64,000 nucleotides of DNA from Symbiodinium natans (lineage: Eukaryota; Sar; Dinophyceae; Suessiales; Symbiodiniaceae). The first letter of the stretch is position 1; every line of letters begins with the position of its first letter. The notes under the pieces were generated by a model. That model had not been told where the DNA came from and made no database searches. It saw nothing but the letters and a program-made list of their open reading frames with translations. The stretch spans positions 474,045-538,044 of the forward strand of contig CAJNDS010000291.1 in NCBI GenBank assembly GCA_905221605.1. Direction: 5' to 3'. The translations under genes were made by a program, and so were the position numbers. Below, one piece after another: positions 11,702-22,560 of the stretch.

Positions 11702-12622
11702 TCTGCAGCCCGCACCATCCCGCACCTACATAGGCTTTGTCCCAAAACGCGGCCGCGGGCACTCGCACACACCGCAACATAGCCCTCCTTACCCTGAACA
11801 TTGGAACCCATTTCGCTGACGCATAATTAGTGTGGGGAACATGGTGCATGACAACTCTGCACTCCACACACCCGCCTTGCTGAAAATGTGCTCCTTCAGC
11901 TGCACCTGATCTCATGAAGCACACTCGCGCTTGATGGAAGGGCAGTTGAGGCCTGTGCGCATCAGGCCTTGCTAACGATACTTCGCCACTGCCATTCCCA
12001 TTGTCTAGTCGATAGTTGTTACGAGGACCTCTGATGTGCCATGTCTCACAATCCTCAAAGAAAAGGAATCAGTTGCCGCTACTTAGCCATTCCACGGCGA
12101 AATTGTTAGGAGGCCCATGTAAGAACTAAAACAGGCCGCCGCAAAGGCTCAGCTTTTAAGTCTGGGGCGCACTAAAAAGCTTATAAATTAAGATTGTCGC
12201 GACTTGACATTGCCCCTGGCAGGAACTAGTCACCATGCTGGAAATCTTGCCCGCAAGCCAAACAAGGGTACTTTACTATGGCGAGCGCCACTGCAAGTGA
12301 CTGTACTTTAAGACCCATGTGGCGTGCCCAGCAGGTGATGTCTAGTCGGTTGCATCATCAAGCTGCAGTGAGCCACGATTGCAATGTATCTACTGTAGAC
12401 AGTCATCTAGGACTGCATCTTGCCGGGTGCACTGTTCTGCCCCTGGCATGGCGCTAGCTTGTCCTAACTTGCCCTGACCACGCAGCTTCGACTTCTACAG
12501 CTCCGTTTTCCTGGGTGCACTCGAAACCGGAATAGCACTCAGAAAGCAAAGCCTGGAACTGTGCAACTACCAGGATGCAGGCATCTTGGCCGATCGACGG
12601 TGCGAGCTTTAAATTTGCATCC

Positions 12623-14485
12623 TCAGCCTCGGCGTTGAGCAAGCTCCGCGATCAATCCTGTTTCCAAGTCCTCCTCAAAGAGCTGGGCTGCTGCCACCAA
12701 TGACGTCTGCAATCCATTCATGTCCATGAAGGAGGCTTGTGACAGCACTCGCACTGCAAGGTCTGGCACAGCAAGGAGGACTTGTGGTGCTGAATCCTGT
12801 AGGTGGGCAGCTGTCCAAAGGCAGAGCGACAACTGCTGGCAATTGAGGTGGTTCACCTTGTCAGCGATCGTTTTTGCAACGGCTTCCACAGCTGTCAAGA
12901 CCTCTGGCGCTGCCTCTTGCAAGGTTACGGCTGCCCACAGGTAATTCACGAGGTGTACAGGACTCATGCGTGACGACATGATTTCTGCACGTCTTGCCAG
13001 GGCAGGCACAGGAGCCAAGACCATCGGCTCTACACTGTACAGGGCTGCGACCGCCCAGGTGCAATTTGAAACGTCTTGGGAACTCATGCCATCTACCTTG
13101 CTCATGCCATCTGCATTGTGAACAAGGCTCTGGGCGATGGCTGCTGCAGCTGGCAAGACCGAGGGTGATGCACTTTGTATGGTCGCTGCTGCCCACATGC
13201 AATTTGCCAAGTGTGAAGGCCTCATCTTTCTAACTGCCTGCACCACGCCGTCTGCAAGGGCTGGTACAGCAGTCAAAACCGTCACGTCTGCAGCCTTCAA
13301 TCTCGCGACTGCCCAGAGGCAGTTGGACAAGTCTTGCGGGCTCATGCTGTTCACCTTCTGCGGTATGTTCTCAGTAATGGCTGCCACGGCTGCTAAGGTC
13401 CCTGGCGCCGTGGTATGGAGCCTCGCCAAAGCCCATAGGCAATTTGATACCTGGGGTGGACTGAAGCTGTGAGCTTGTTGAGCTACTCTAGCTGCAAGGG
13501 TAGTGACAGCAATTGAATGATTCATCGCCCCCTCCAGTGTAGCCATTGCCCACAAGCAGTTCGCCAACTCGTGGGGCTTCATGCAGGGAAGATTGTGCGC
13601 AATGTTCCCTGCAATGGCCTCCGCAACCGTCAGCACGGATGGTGTTGCCCCGTACAATCTCGCGGCTGCCCAAAGGCAGTTGGCCACCTCTTCAGCCTTC
13701 AAACTCTGTGCTGTGCATGCCAAGTGTGTGGCGAGGGCTGGCACAGCATTCAATACAGCCGCTTGCGCACCCTGCATCTTCGCAACGGCCCATAAACAGT
13801 TGGATAGATGCACTGGCTTCATGCCATGTATCTTGTCCGGTATGCAATCTGTCACTGCGGCCGCGGCTGTCAAGACCTGATTGTGCGCAATGTTCCCTGT
13901 GGCTTCCTCAACCGTCAACTCGGAAGGTGTTGCCTCGTACAATCTCGCGGCTGCCCAAAGGCAGTTGGCCACCTCTTCAGACTTCAAACTCTGTGCGGTA
14001 CATGCCAAGTGTGTGGCGAGGGCTGGCACAGCATTCAATACAGCCGCCTGCGCACCCTGCATCTTCGCAACGGCCCATAAACAGTTGGATAGATGCTCGG
14101 GCTTCATGCCATGTATCTTGTCCGGTATGCACTCTGTCATTGCGGCTGCGGCTGTCAAGACCTCTGGTGCTGCTGCATGCAGCTTGGCTGCAGCCCACAA
14201 GCCTTGTGCCAAGTTGCTCGGGCTCATTCTCTCTGCTGTCTGCACGATACCTGCTGAGAGGGTGGGCACAGCGGTCAGATTTGTCAAGCCATTTCCATGT
14301 GACCTGGCAAGTGCCACCAAAGCGGACACGTCTGCAGGTGTCACAGTCATTCGCAGGATGCTCCCAGGGCACGCAGCTGTCCAAATACCGTGCTGCCGCT
14401 GGCGTCGACTTGTCCAACTTGAGTGTCCTATCCAGCCTTTGAGCCTTCGCTCTTGCGGCATGTCGCGGCATGTCTTGAAACACAT
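12623..14485 (-). CDS. OPR/HPR-like helical-repeat protein (putative organelle RNA-binding factor)
   Basis: A single uninterrupted 620-codon frame, ATG at 14485-14483 to TGA at 12623-12625. From about residue 48 to 615 it is built of about 13-14 degenerate repeats of 38-48 residues, each carrying a signature like LSNCLWAVAKM, ANCLWAAARL or SNCLWALARL, followed by an Ala/Val-rich second helix (for example VLTAVPALA). The pattern resembles the two-helix repeats of octotricopeptide/heptatricopeptide and FASTK-like proteins, which bind organelle RNA. That role here is inference from family resemblance. No C-terminal RAP domain is visible. The first 45 residues are basic, with Ser, Arg and Trp and few acids, compatible with a transit peptide, but Met46 is an alternative start. 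Two repeat pairs are near-identical through a recent internal duplication. No intron is needed. The nearest upstream and downstream DNA is non-coding. Confidence 0.8.
   Translation of the reverse strand: MCFKTCRDMPQERRLKGWIGHSSWTSRRQRQHGIWTAACPGSILRMTVTPADVSALVALARSHGNGLTNLTAVPTLSAGIVQTAERMSPSNLAQGLWAAAKLHAAAPEVLTAAAAMTECIPDKIHGMKPEHLSNCLWAVAKMQGAQAAVLNAVPALATHLACTAQSLKSEEVANCLWAAARLYEATPSELTVEEATGNIAHNQVLTAAAAVTDCIPDKIHGMKPVHLSNCLWAVAKMQGAQAAVLNAVPALATHLACTAQSLKAEEVANCLWAAARLYGATPSVLTVAEAIAGNIAHNLPCMKPHELANCLWAMATLEGAMNHSIAVTTLAARVAQQAHSFSPPQVSNCLWALARLHTTAPGTLAAVAAITENIPQKVNSMSPQDLSNCLWAVARLKAADVTVLTAVPALADGVVQAVRKMRPSHLANCMWAAATIQSASPSVLPAAAAIAQSLVHNADGMSKVDGMSSQDVSNCTWAVAALYSVEPMVLAPVPALARRAEIMSSRMSPVHLVNYLWAAVTLQEAAPEVLTAVEAVAKTIADKVNHLNCQQLSLCLWTAAHLQDSAPQVLLAVPDLAVRVLSQASFMDMNGLQTSLVAAAQLFEEDLETGLIAELAQRRG
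13591..14166 (-). repeat. 288 bp in-frame tandem duplication inside the helical-repeat gene
   Basis: Two head-to-tail copies with a 288 bp offset (for example GATTGTGCGCAATGTTCCCT at 13591 recurs from 13879). Each encodes two protein repeats (HLSNCLWAVAKM and EVANCLWAAARL types) and the copies differ at few positions, including a 3-base indel that keeps frame. This indicates recent duplication by unequal exchange. Confidence 0.85.
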
Positions 14486-15384
14486 TTACTTTAAGTGTCC
14501 TTGCAACCTGCACCCTTCCGGTGTTTTTGCTGAACGCGTGTAAATTTCAGGGATCCGAAATGGGGCAGGGCCGATGCCCGCGAACCAACATGCAGAACGG
14601 TATGTACGAGAAATGACGAAGCCCTCAACACGTCAAAGGTTCCTAGATATGCAATGCTACCTGCAGGAATCGCTGCGCCCTCCATGTCTTTGCCACAAGG
14701 ACTGGCCTGGCATGGGAGCTTGCCATGACGGCTGGTGATTCGAACTCCCAGATGTCACAAACTTCTGGGGAGGGCGCTCAGCGTTAAAGGTCTGCAAACA
14801 AGGACGACTACTAGTCGACTTGTTCCCTTCTCTCATCGGAACCTCATCGACACTGAGGCAACACACCAATGTCGCAGAATCCTATATTGCCCTTGATTAG
14901 TAGCTAGCAAACCTGAAACAGTGAATCTGCAAGTTGCTATTCCTCCACATTCTTGCCGACAGATGGCGGGCATGGTACTTCTTGCAGCCGACCTGAAACC
15001 CAGCCGAAACCCGAAACCCCCACAAGGCATGAAACATTTCGAAGCGAGCCATGTTGCACCCGTCGGTTTCCATGTCCAGGCGCTGGATGAACCCGAAACT
15101 GGGCGGCTCTTGCACATACAGGATGGCGTTGAATATTCAGGCATGGGTCACTCAATATTCTGGATAGGGCTGTTTCGTCATCGTTTGGTGATGCCTCCTT
15201 CGGCTTGAGAGCAGTTCTGCGATGTCGGGGAGCCTGCATTTCGGCGTAATCCCCCACCTCAGCCCCTTGCATTTTCCGAGGACCTTTGAGCCTTCTGTTT
15301 CCTGTCGCGAAAACGTAGAGAAAGGGTGCACTGTCCTGCACTTTGGCTCCTGGATGGGCTGTCTTCGTGCGATCTGGGGGGGTT

Positions 15385-15664
15385 GGGGGGGGGGGGGGGA
15401 ATTTGCATTTCGTGGGTGCAAATGGTGGTGCCCTCGATTGCTCTCTTGCCTCGACCCGAATGCAAAGCTCTTGGGTGCTCGTGAGAGGTGTTGGAGCGGC
15501 CCTGGAGTGCCAAATCACATCCGGCCCAGGCCCCGTACTCCAAAATCGTGCTCGCGCCAGGGGGCGATTGAGGGTCGGGGGGGGGGGGGTTGGGCCACTT
15601 GAAAACACGACACTCGCATGATGTGTTTGGACCCGGCTTAGAAAAGAAGGGGGGGGGGGGGGGG
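15385..15664. repeat. three poly-G tracts
   Basis: G runs of about 15 (15385-15399), 13 (15577-15589) and 16 (15649-15664) bases, followed by a CCTT-rich pyrimidine stretch to about 15740. All are on the same strand within 300 bases, a strong quadruplex-forming arrangement. Confidence 0.85.
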
Positions 15665-16303
15665 TCATTCCTTCCAGTTCTGTCCTTCCTTGTCCTTCCT
15701 TATCCTTCCGTTGTTCCTTCTTTCCTTTCCCTTCTGTTCTGCTCTCTCCCCTTTCCCGATTGAAAGAAGTGTTTTCGATTGGCAGCCACATCCCTAGATA
15801 CGTCTGGGAGACAGGCTCTTGCACCTGCCGAGCCTGCGGATCTTCGGCCGACATCTCCTTCCCGACCTTAGCTGAAATCGGACCACACTTCCACCAAAGC
15901 TGAAACTTTAGGTTCCAAAAAATTCGCAACAAAACCAGCAGTCCTGAAATCAGATGCATCGCCTGTAAGGCTCGGGCTATTTGACTACACACAACTTTGA
16001 ACAACAGCCGGCGTTGGACGACGGCAGACTTGTTTCCCAATGCAACCGCTCAGCAAAATCTAAGCCATCCTTAAAAGTATGAGAAAGACGAGACAAGATA
16101 GAACTAATTGCTTTCCAACAGTGCTGTGCCCGGGTCTCACACCGTGCTTTGTGCGATGAAAAGCAAGAGTTGGCATTCAGCGAAACAGGGAAGATGCGGA
16201 TGCTGCTCCCAAAAACCCGAAAGTAGAATCTGCCGAGCCAAGGCGCCCATTGGTTGCCACACCACAGTCCATGCCAGGTCTGAGGCGCAGAAGATGGGTT
16301 CAG

Positions 16304-16360
16304 CGTTTTTGGGGTTATTGGGGTTTAGGGTTCTTGGGGGTTATTGGGGTTTTAGGGGAA
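16304..16360 (+). repeat. degenerate telomere-like tract
   Basis: TTTTTGGGG, TTATTGGGG, TTTAGGG and TTTTAGGGG words in series, a decayed or variant telomere-like array. Confidence 0.6.
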
Positions 16361-16633
16361 GGCTGCTTGTGAGGTTGGTTGAAACTTGTAGCCCCTCCGC
16401 AGCCCAGCCCAGTACATTGAGATTCAGGCAGTTAAATCGTTATCCGGCCGGCCCAAATTTCAGGTTTTGGTTTCCGGCCTTCTTTGGGGGGGAGGGAGCG
16501 GTTCTATGCGACGAGGTTTAGGAATCTGTAGGCCTTTCGGCCTTACAACGAGTGGCGGTTGGAGCTAGGTGTGGAACTGGGGACTTTGTGGTTTCTGGCG
16601 CTGGGCCAGGAGGGTAATTACTGCTGGACCTTG

Positions 16634-16657
16634 TTTTAGGGTTTAGGGTTTAGGGTT
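16634..16657 (+). repeat. interstitial telomere repeat, TTTAGGG
   Basis: Three consecutive TTTAGGG units in unique sequence. Confidence 0.85.
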
Positions 16658-17024
16658 GCAAAAAGAGGTTCCGCAAGGAAAAGCTCGGGGGCTGCGAAGA
16701 AGATCCCGCTACATTGGGAGGGTCCTGCGATCACAACAAGTTTCCCTCCCCTCACCACCCCTCCTTCTTCCCTTCTTGCCCCCCCAAAAAGGAGGAATAC
16801 AAGTTGGTTGGCACCGCCCTGTCCTGCACGGTGCTTTTCTTGTCAATCCTGGCCGAATACCAAGATGCGGAACGAGTACAAGACGTAAAGTTGCCCTAAG
16901 GAGGCCTGAGCCACACCCACAATGAGTTGAAGTTCCTACAGAAGACAGCATGATGCATGAGCACTGAACTGCATCCTTTTCGTCAACAGCTAGGATAGGA
17001 CACAATTCTGTGCCATACAAGTAC

Positions 17025-17058
17025 GACTCGAGTCGAGTGACTCGAGTCGAGTGACTCG
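17025..17058. repeat. tandem palindromic GACTCGAGTC repeat
   Basis: GACTCGAGTC occurs twice with a GAGT spacer, then GACTCG. Each unit is self-complementary, so the tract can fold on either strand. Confidence 0.85.
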
Positions 17059-17333
17059 CAAACTGACAATCGAGCCAGGGTTGCCAGATGGCATCCGATG
17101 CTTCCTGCTTGCTCTTGAACTTGTCTGGGCGCGACGCGGGCGGTTCAGCTACAAGGCCGTTTGCCACACTTGCTAAAAATCTACGTTTGCGGAGAATCCC
17201 GAAAGCGACATGAAACAGAGGCATCAAACAATGTCAACTAAACAGTTGGGCCGCACATATCGGCCTGTTATGCAGACCAGATCCAAACTGAGTAAACAAA
17301 CCTTTAAACAAACTCAAGCCACTCAATCATGTG

Positions 17334-17360
17334 ACCCTAAACCCTAAACCCTAAACCCTG
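17334..17360 (-). repeat. interstitial telomere repeat, CCCTAAA
   Basis: About three and a half CCCTAAA units. Confidence 0.85.
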
Positions 17361-18865
17361 GGCTTTGAACCCAGCGTCTGACACGCAGCTTGGTGCGCGG
17401 CACGGGCTGAACTTAGTTTTCAGCTCTGAATTCCAAATCGCCTGGCCGGAGCTGGACAGTGGTTGTCGTTCTGTTGCAAGATTCGAGATCTCTGCTTGTC
17501 GAACGCGCAGCGGCAAACTCCACAACGGACAGTCAAAGCGGTCATCCCGAACATCAGCCCCAAACCGGGTCCGAGAAGCGGTAACACATGCCGCCAAGCA
17601 CTGGCACGCCACCCATGTGCCACAATGGCGGCTTGTAGATGACCCAAACCTCATCCTCGGCAGACGGGGGTAGTTCGATTTGAAATTTCGAGTGCTCTCC
17701 TGAAGTACAGCAGGCCTTTCTTGACAGGGAGCTCCGGCACTGTCTTAAGAGTCTTGCCAGAAGCATTGTTAGCCCCTCGGCTCAAGAAGTTGCATGCCGG
17801 TGGCATGCTGCCTACCATGGGTCCGTCAGCTAGATACAGCTATAGTTGAGGGATAACGAAGTCTGGTCTGCGTACCACTGCGATGACATGCGACGACTGC
17901 CTTGACACTGTTGCTGCTGCTGCTGCTGCTACATACGGAAGCGGGTTCAGGGTTCTCTGTTGGAAGGAGCTGACGGCATGTATCAGCATGAGACGGAAAA
18001 TGCTGAGCAAGCAGCACCACTACCATTCGCCGGATATTACCCAGCTTTCGCTCTGATCATAATGCAGCGACTACACAATGATCGGACGCGGTGGCCCGGT
18101 AGCTCCGAAGACCGGTTCACAGCTTAGCATCACGTCACTGATTGTCACTGTCTTACGCGAGCACCTGCGCTACTGCAACAATCTCGTCGCTGCGGCTTTC
18201 CGGCAATGGGAAAACGCATGCAAGGCCCGTGCGGTGCCATGCCGAGTTGATCGGCGAGCGGCGAGCTCAAGCGACACACGGAATGCCCAAACTTACAGAT
18301 GTGTCCAACTTGGCGGACACCAAACGCTGCCAAACGCCAGAAAGCAATAAAAGCATTTCAAAGCATTTCGGGGCATATTTCGGCGGCCGGGAAGCTCATG
18401 AGCTACCCCTTCTTTTAGAAAGGCCGCGCGGGCTTCGATTGGATTGGTGAGTACCTGTACAAAAGCCGGGCAACATGATGTCAGATGGCCTGCAAAGCTG
18501 GTCCTTGGCTGAGTCGCTTCCAGTGCTCCCAGGTCTAGATTCCATTCCCGAGCCTTGCACGTGATACTCTAAAAAACTAGCCTTCATGCAACGAAGCAGC
18601 TCTGTAGACCCTATTGCTTGTGGCAGGCCGTCCAGGTGTCCACAACGTCTTCGTTTGCACGCCCAGGTGTGAAGGAGGCGATCCAGTTGACCACAGTTCG
18701 CAATGGAACGTTTTTCCTTAAGTATGCGGAGCTCCACACGCACTTGGGTTGCTTTCCGAGGTCCCTCCTATCCGCCTATCTGCCATCTTGCCATAGAGCT
18801 TCGGAATCATCTGCTCCACTGGGACCTACAAGCCAAACCCCAATCTCCCGAAGCCGGAGGCCTTC

Positions 18866-18971
18866 AACCCTAAACCCTAAACCCTAAACCCTAAACCCTA
18901 AACCCTAAACCCTAAACCCTAAACCCTAAACCCTAAACCCTAAACCCTAAACCCTAAACCCTAAACCCTAA
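18866..18971 (-). repeat. interstitial telomere repeat, longest perfect CCCTAAA array
   Basis: About 15 uninterrupted CCCTAAA units. Near-perfect homogeneity suggests a young insertion or expansion compared with the degenerate blocks elsewhere. Confidence 0.95.
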
Positions 18972-19089
18972 GCAAGCCAAGATGCTTCTTGGAGACCTTC
19001 TTGACCAAGAGCTTGAAGCGCTCGAAGGTCAGCCCTCGCTTCGACTCCTTGCAGTCTTTGAACCTCCGCAGCTTTCTTTGATTCAATGT

Positions 19090-19148
19090 AAACCCTACAC
19101 CCTAAACCCTAAACCCTAAACCCTAAACCCTAAACCCTACACCCTAAG
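19090..19148 (-). repeat. interstitial telomere repeat, CCCTAAA with CCCTACA ends
   Basis: About eight units. The first and last carry the same CCCTACA variant. It lies 118 bases after the 18866 array, in the same orientation. Confidence 0.9.
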
Positions 19149-19875
19149 CCTCGAAATTTCCAGAATTTCCGAAGGATCCCTAAATCCCACGAGCCCGAGG
19201 CCCCCCCGAATCAAGTGGGTTTGCGAACCAATGCTTAAAGAAAAAGCTTCTGGGGGACGGCAGGAACGAAAGCTAGTCCAGCTGCTCGAAAAGCCACAGG
19301 AGAACAGCGTCGACCGAACAGGCAAGTGTGAGACTTGCAGTTGACCACCCAGTGCACTCAGAAGGCAGCCAGTCAATGAAGATTCTGGAGAGCGAAATGA
19401 AAGAATCCCTGGCCCGAGTGCCGAGCCCCAGGTCCTGTATCCTCAGAGAACCCCGAGTATCCCCATAGCATCCCGGGACTGCTCAGGCTGAAGGGCATCC
19501 CACAAAGAATCCCCTGAGCATTAAACTCATCCGTACATGGTTTCGACACTGCGCTTGGAGATGCAGTGATGTGGTTTCGACGCTGCTCTTGGAGGTATTC
19601 TATTGTAGATGTTTGCTGCTGAGCCTACAGGGCGCAGGGCGCAGGGCGCTTAGCCGAAGCGCCTCAAGAGTGCATGCAGGCGGACAAGGTACCATGAAGA
19701 CCTGTAAAGCCTGTAAAACCCCAGCCTTGGACATCGAAGGTGGGCCCCGTCCCCACAGCCCTGTTGTTCAACCTGATGGCTGGTAAGATACTCCCCCAGC
19801 TCCCGGAGGCTAGATTCCAGGCTTTCTGACAAAAACTAGGACGCGAGATAATCAAAGATGGCATCCCAAGCGTGG

Positions 19876-19943
19876 AAACCCTAAACCCTAAACCCTAAAC
19901 CCTAAACCCTAAACCCTAAACCCTAAACCCTAAACCCCAAACC
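19876..19943 (-). repeat. interstitial telomere repeat, CCCTAAA
   Basis: About nine units ending in CCCCAAA. A hairpin element (20085-20190) and a short TTTAGGG-like patch (20191-20215) follow. Confidence 0.9.
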
Positions 19944-20084
19944 AAGAGGCCCCTATAAGAGGCCCCCCAATCAGTGAATCCGGGCTGCAGAGCCATCGCC
20001 TCGGTAATGCCAAAGCCAGTGTCGTCCAAGAGATCCAGCTGGCCTTGGAGGGATGGTCAACGGTCAGCAGACTCTGTTTATTTC

Positions 20085-20190
20085 TACTAGCTTAAGAACC
20101 CCAAAAGAACAAAAAAACAACAATCCCTATAATCCTACCCTTGATAGGGAAGAGTATCTCCTTTTTTTCAGGGTTCTTAAGCAGTTAGTA
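20085..20190. mobile_element. MITE-like inverted-repeat element
   Basis: Left end TACTAGCTTAAGAACCCC and right end GGGTTCTTAAGCAGTTAGTA are near-complementary inverted repeats flanking about 70 bases. An inner ATCCCTAT...GATAGGGA inverted pair is also present. There is no coding capacity and no clear target-site duplication, so transposition is inferred only from the structure. Confidence 0.5.
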
Positions 20191-22459
20191 GTTTAGGGTG
20201 TAGGGTAGGGCAGTTTACGGTTTTGGGTTTCAGTGACTTACTGTACAGCCAAGGGCCGAGTGGTTGGATTGATGAAAATTCTGATCGCAGATTAGTTGTG
20301 AAAAGCCGTCACGCCCGCATAGACGCACACATGATTCGGGCCGAGGTCGGCTACAAGCAACAGATTGTGCAACATCCCAGCAGCCTTTGGCCAGTACAGC
20401 ATCTGCTTCATCTGAATTGATACATGTCCGCACACGAGGAATCTGAAAAGCACATCTATCAGCAAGTTCATCCAGAACCATGTGTACAACCCGAAAGACG
20501 CCGTTGGTCCAATAAACGAAGGAATAACATGCGGTACCATGATACCGTACATGCGGTACCATGCAAGTACCCAGGTGGTCTTACACAGCAAACAAACGCA
20601 AAACAGTCGTGATGGAACCTTGCATAAGCCATACGATTATTTCTCCGACAAGCAATGCCTCCTGTCATTCCACGAATTTACCGGCCACGGACTTACCGTT
20701 CATCCTACTGGAATCCCGCATCCCGCCAGAACCCTCGGCGAGCAGAGGTCCCCTTCAGAGTTTTGGAAGCAGGGCTGTTTTGTAAACCCAAGGGTCCACC
20801 TGCCCCTGCTGGTGGGAAAACCGGATAGACTTCCGGCTCGGGTTTAGAGAGTGCAGAGTAGCATTCGGGCATTTCCCAGATGCACTTCACATATGAGGTG
20901 CGTCCTAGGTCGTGTATTGCTTGCAGTCTCGCGCAGTGCTTATGCTTATCAGCCGGTCGCATCTACTGAGGCAGGTTGCTTGTCAGAATTATTGCCACGG
21001 CACGGCATAGTGCCAGGTATTCGTGGTAGGTGATGTAGTCCCTGCACCACTTCTGCGTTCCAAAAAGAAGAAGAGAGGATGGTGAGAAAGACCAAAGACG
21101 GTGCGCATTCGCACAAAGCTTGGCTGCAGCGGCGAGTTGTAAACAAGACTACGAGGAGGCTTCAGTTTCTGAAGCTGCACTTGATACCACCCCCAAGCTT
21201 CTGTTGTCAATCGTTTTCGATGCAACACGCAGCTTGAAACAGTGTGGCCTGTTGCTGGCTCCAGCGACGGTGAAAAACACCTGCGGCACCAGGACCACAG
21301 CACAGCTGCAACGCAATACACAGCAGTGAATCCTATCAGTAAAACGACCCTCCCCCCAGCAACGAGACGACATCATTGCAGATCTACGAACTTGCAGTGC
21401 AGTCCTTTACTGTGGGCCAGATGTGGTGATGTAACTTAGCTATTTCATTCAAATAAATATATCGAGTTCGATCAGAAAGGTACTGGTACAAACAGACGGC
21501 ATGTCAGCTGACGCACGGGACATCCGAGTTCTCAAGTCAAAGGCCGCCGCCTCTGAAGCACCTCGCCAGTCTAGCTTCGCCCCATCCTTTCTGGCAGCAA
21601 ATAGCTTCAGCAGTTCATCTACTAGTGTAGGAAAGTGGATGCATCCGCGAATAAATGGCTAAAGGAGCATACCAATGTGCCAGGGAGGCTAGATTGATGC
21701 ACTTGCCTACAGAGGCTCCCTCTTCACGGTTCTCGGGGCATGGCAGCAACGGAGCATCTCCGGAAATGTGTCAGCTGCCAGCAACAAAGGCGCTTAGTTC
21801 ACATTTGCTGCTTGCCCCTCTCGCCCATGCGATCCTGTGCGATTTGCTCATGGCCACGTGCGTCTGGCGTAGAAACTTCCTGTCCCGCTCCTCTCATCAC
21901 AGCCCCCAGTGTGTAATCGCCCTCGAAAGGCTCCTAGAATTCCCAGCAGCGCCGATGCGGTCGACGCGGAGCATTTAGGATTAGTCTGACCTGATTGCCC
22001 TTCTTGCCTTTGGAGTATGATTTTGCTAAACCTGCTTGAACAAATTCGCATCGCACTGCAATCCTAGGAACACAACAGGACTTTGGTTTCTTCACAGAAT
22101 TCAGGCCCAAGACATAGCCTTTGCAAATGCAAGTTCACCCCGAATATGCTCCCCTTCGGCCCTTGAGTTGCATGAGTGGTTCGCATTTGTGATTGCATGT
22201 CTTGCGTTGCAACTCCAAACGTACATAGAGTTCGGATCCTAAGACGACTCTGACAAATCAGACAGACCTATTGCAGGCTGGAAAGATTGAAGCAGACATC
22301 GCGAAGAATAGTCGCATAGTTGAGTTGCGCAGTTTCATTCGGACCCTACAAGAACATAGTAGAACTATACTTTAACCTTAAAGAAAATACTGAACATGTA
22401 GAACTGCATTAGGGCAGAGCAAGACAGCAAGACGGCCGTGATGGATGAAGCGCAGTCAG

Positions 22460-22560
22460 ACTGGCGCGAGAAAACTTGGAAGCCTGCTGCTTTCCAGACG
22501 AGGTTCCGAAGTGTACAGGCCGAAGAGATAGTCGACAAACTCATCGAAGTCGATGCCCTC
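22460..22560 (-). CDS. candidate exon with EF-hand-like segment
   Basis: On the minus strand, after an AG (CCAAGAG), the frame reads GIDFDEFVDYLFGLYTSEPR. GIDFDEF matches the second half of an EF-hand calcium loop and exiting helix, and similar IDFDEFxDxxF stretches are common in dinoflagellate EF-hand proteins. Only about 33 residues are supported. The first half of the loop is not seen in the adjacent sequence and would need an upstream exon. The wider open frame (to 22791) contains a His/Thr stretch from GT-like repeats and is not convincing. The match could be chance. Confidence 0.3.

Larger units (their letters stand above)
8481..12620. other. gene-poor segment
   Basis: Mixed unique sequence with telomere-like blocks, poly-G and poly-C/poly-A tracts. 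Several open frames of 60-135 codons exist on both strands, but none has a recognisable motif and frames of this length are expected by chance. No gene is called. Confidence 0.4.
14550..22440. other. gene-poor segment with telomere-like arrays and poly-G tracts
   Basis: No recognisable protein domain in any frame. One minus-strand frame at 20292-20591 is hydrophobic and aromatic in part (residues like TWFWMNLLIDVLFRF) and could be a membrane-protein exon, but I cannot place it in a family. The rest is unique sequence plus the repeats listed separately. Confidence 0.35.

Noticed and set aside
13546-14543. Plus-strand frames of 220-298 codons
   Set aside because: Antisense shadows of the helical-repeat gene; the repeated structure of the minus-strand protein explains them.
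14730-14760. GTTCGAATC on the minus strand, like a tRNA T-loop
   Set aside because: No A box, no acceptor or anticodon pairing at the right distances.
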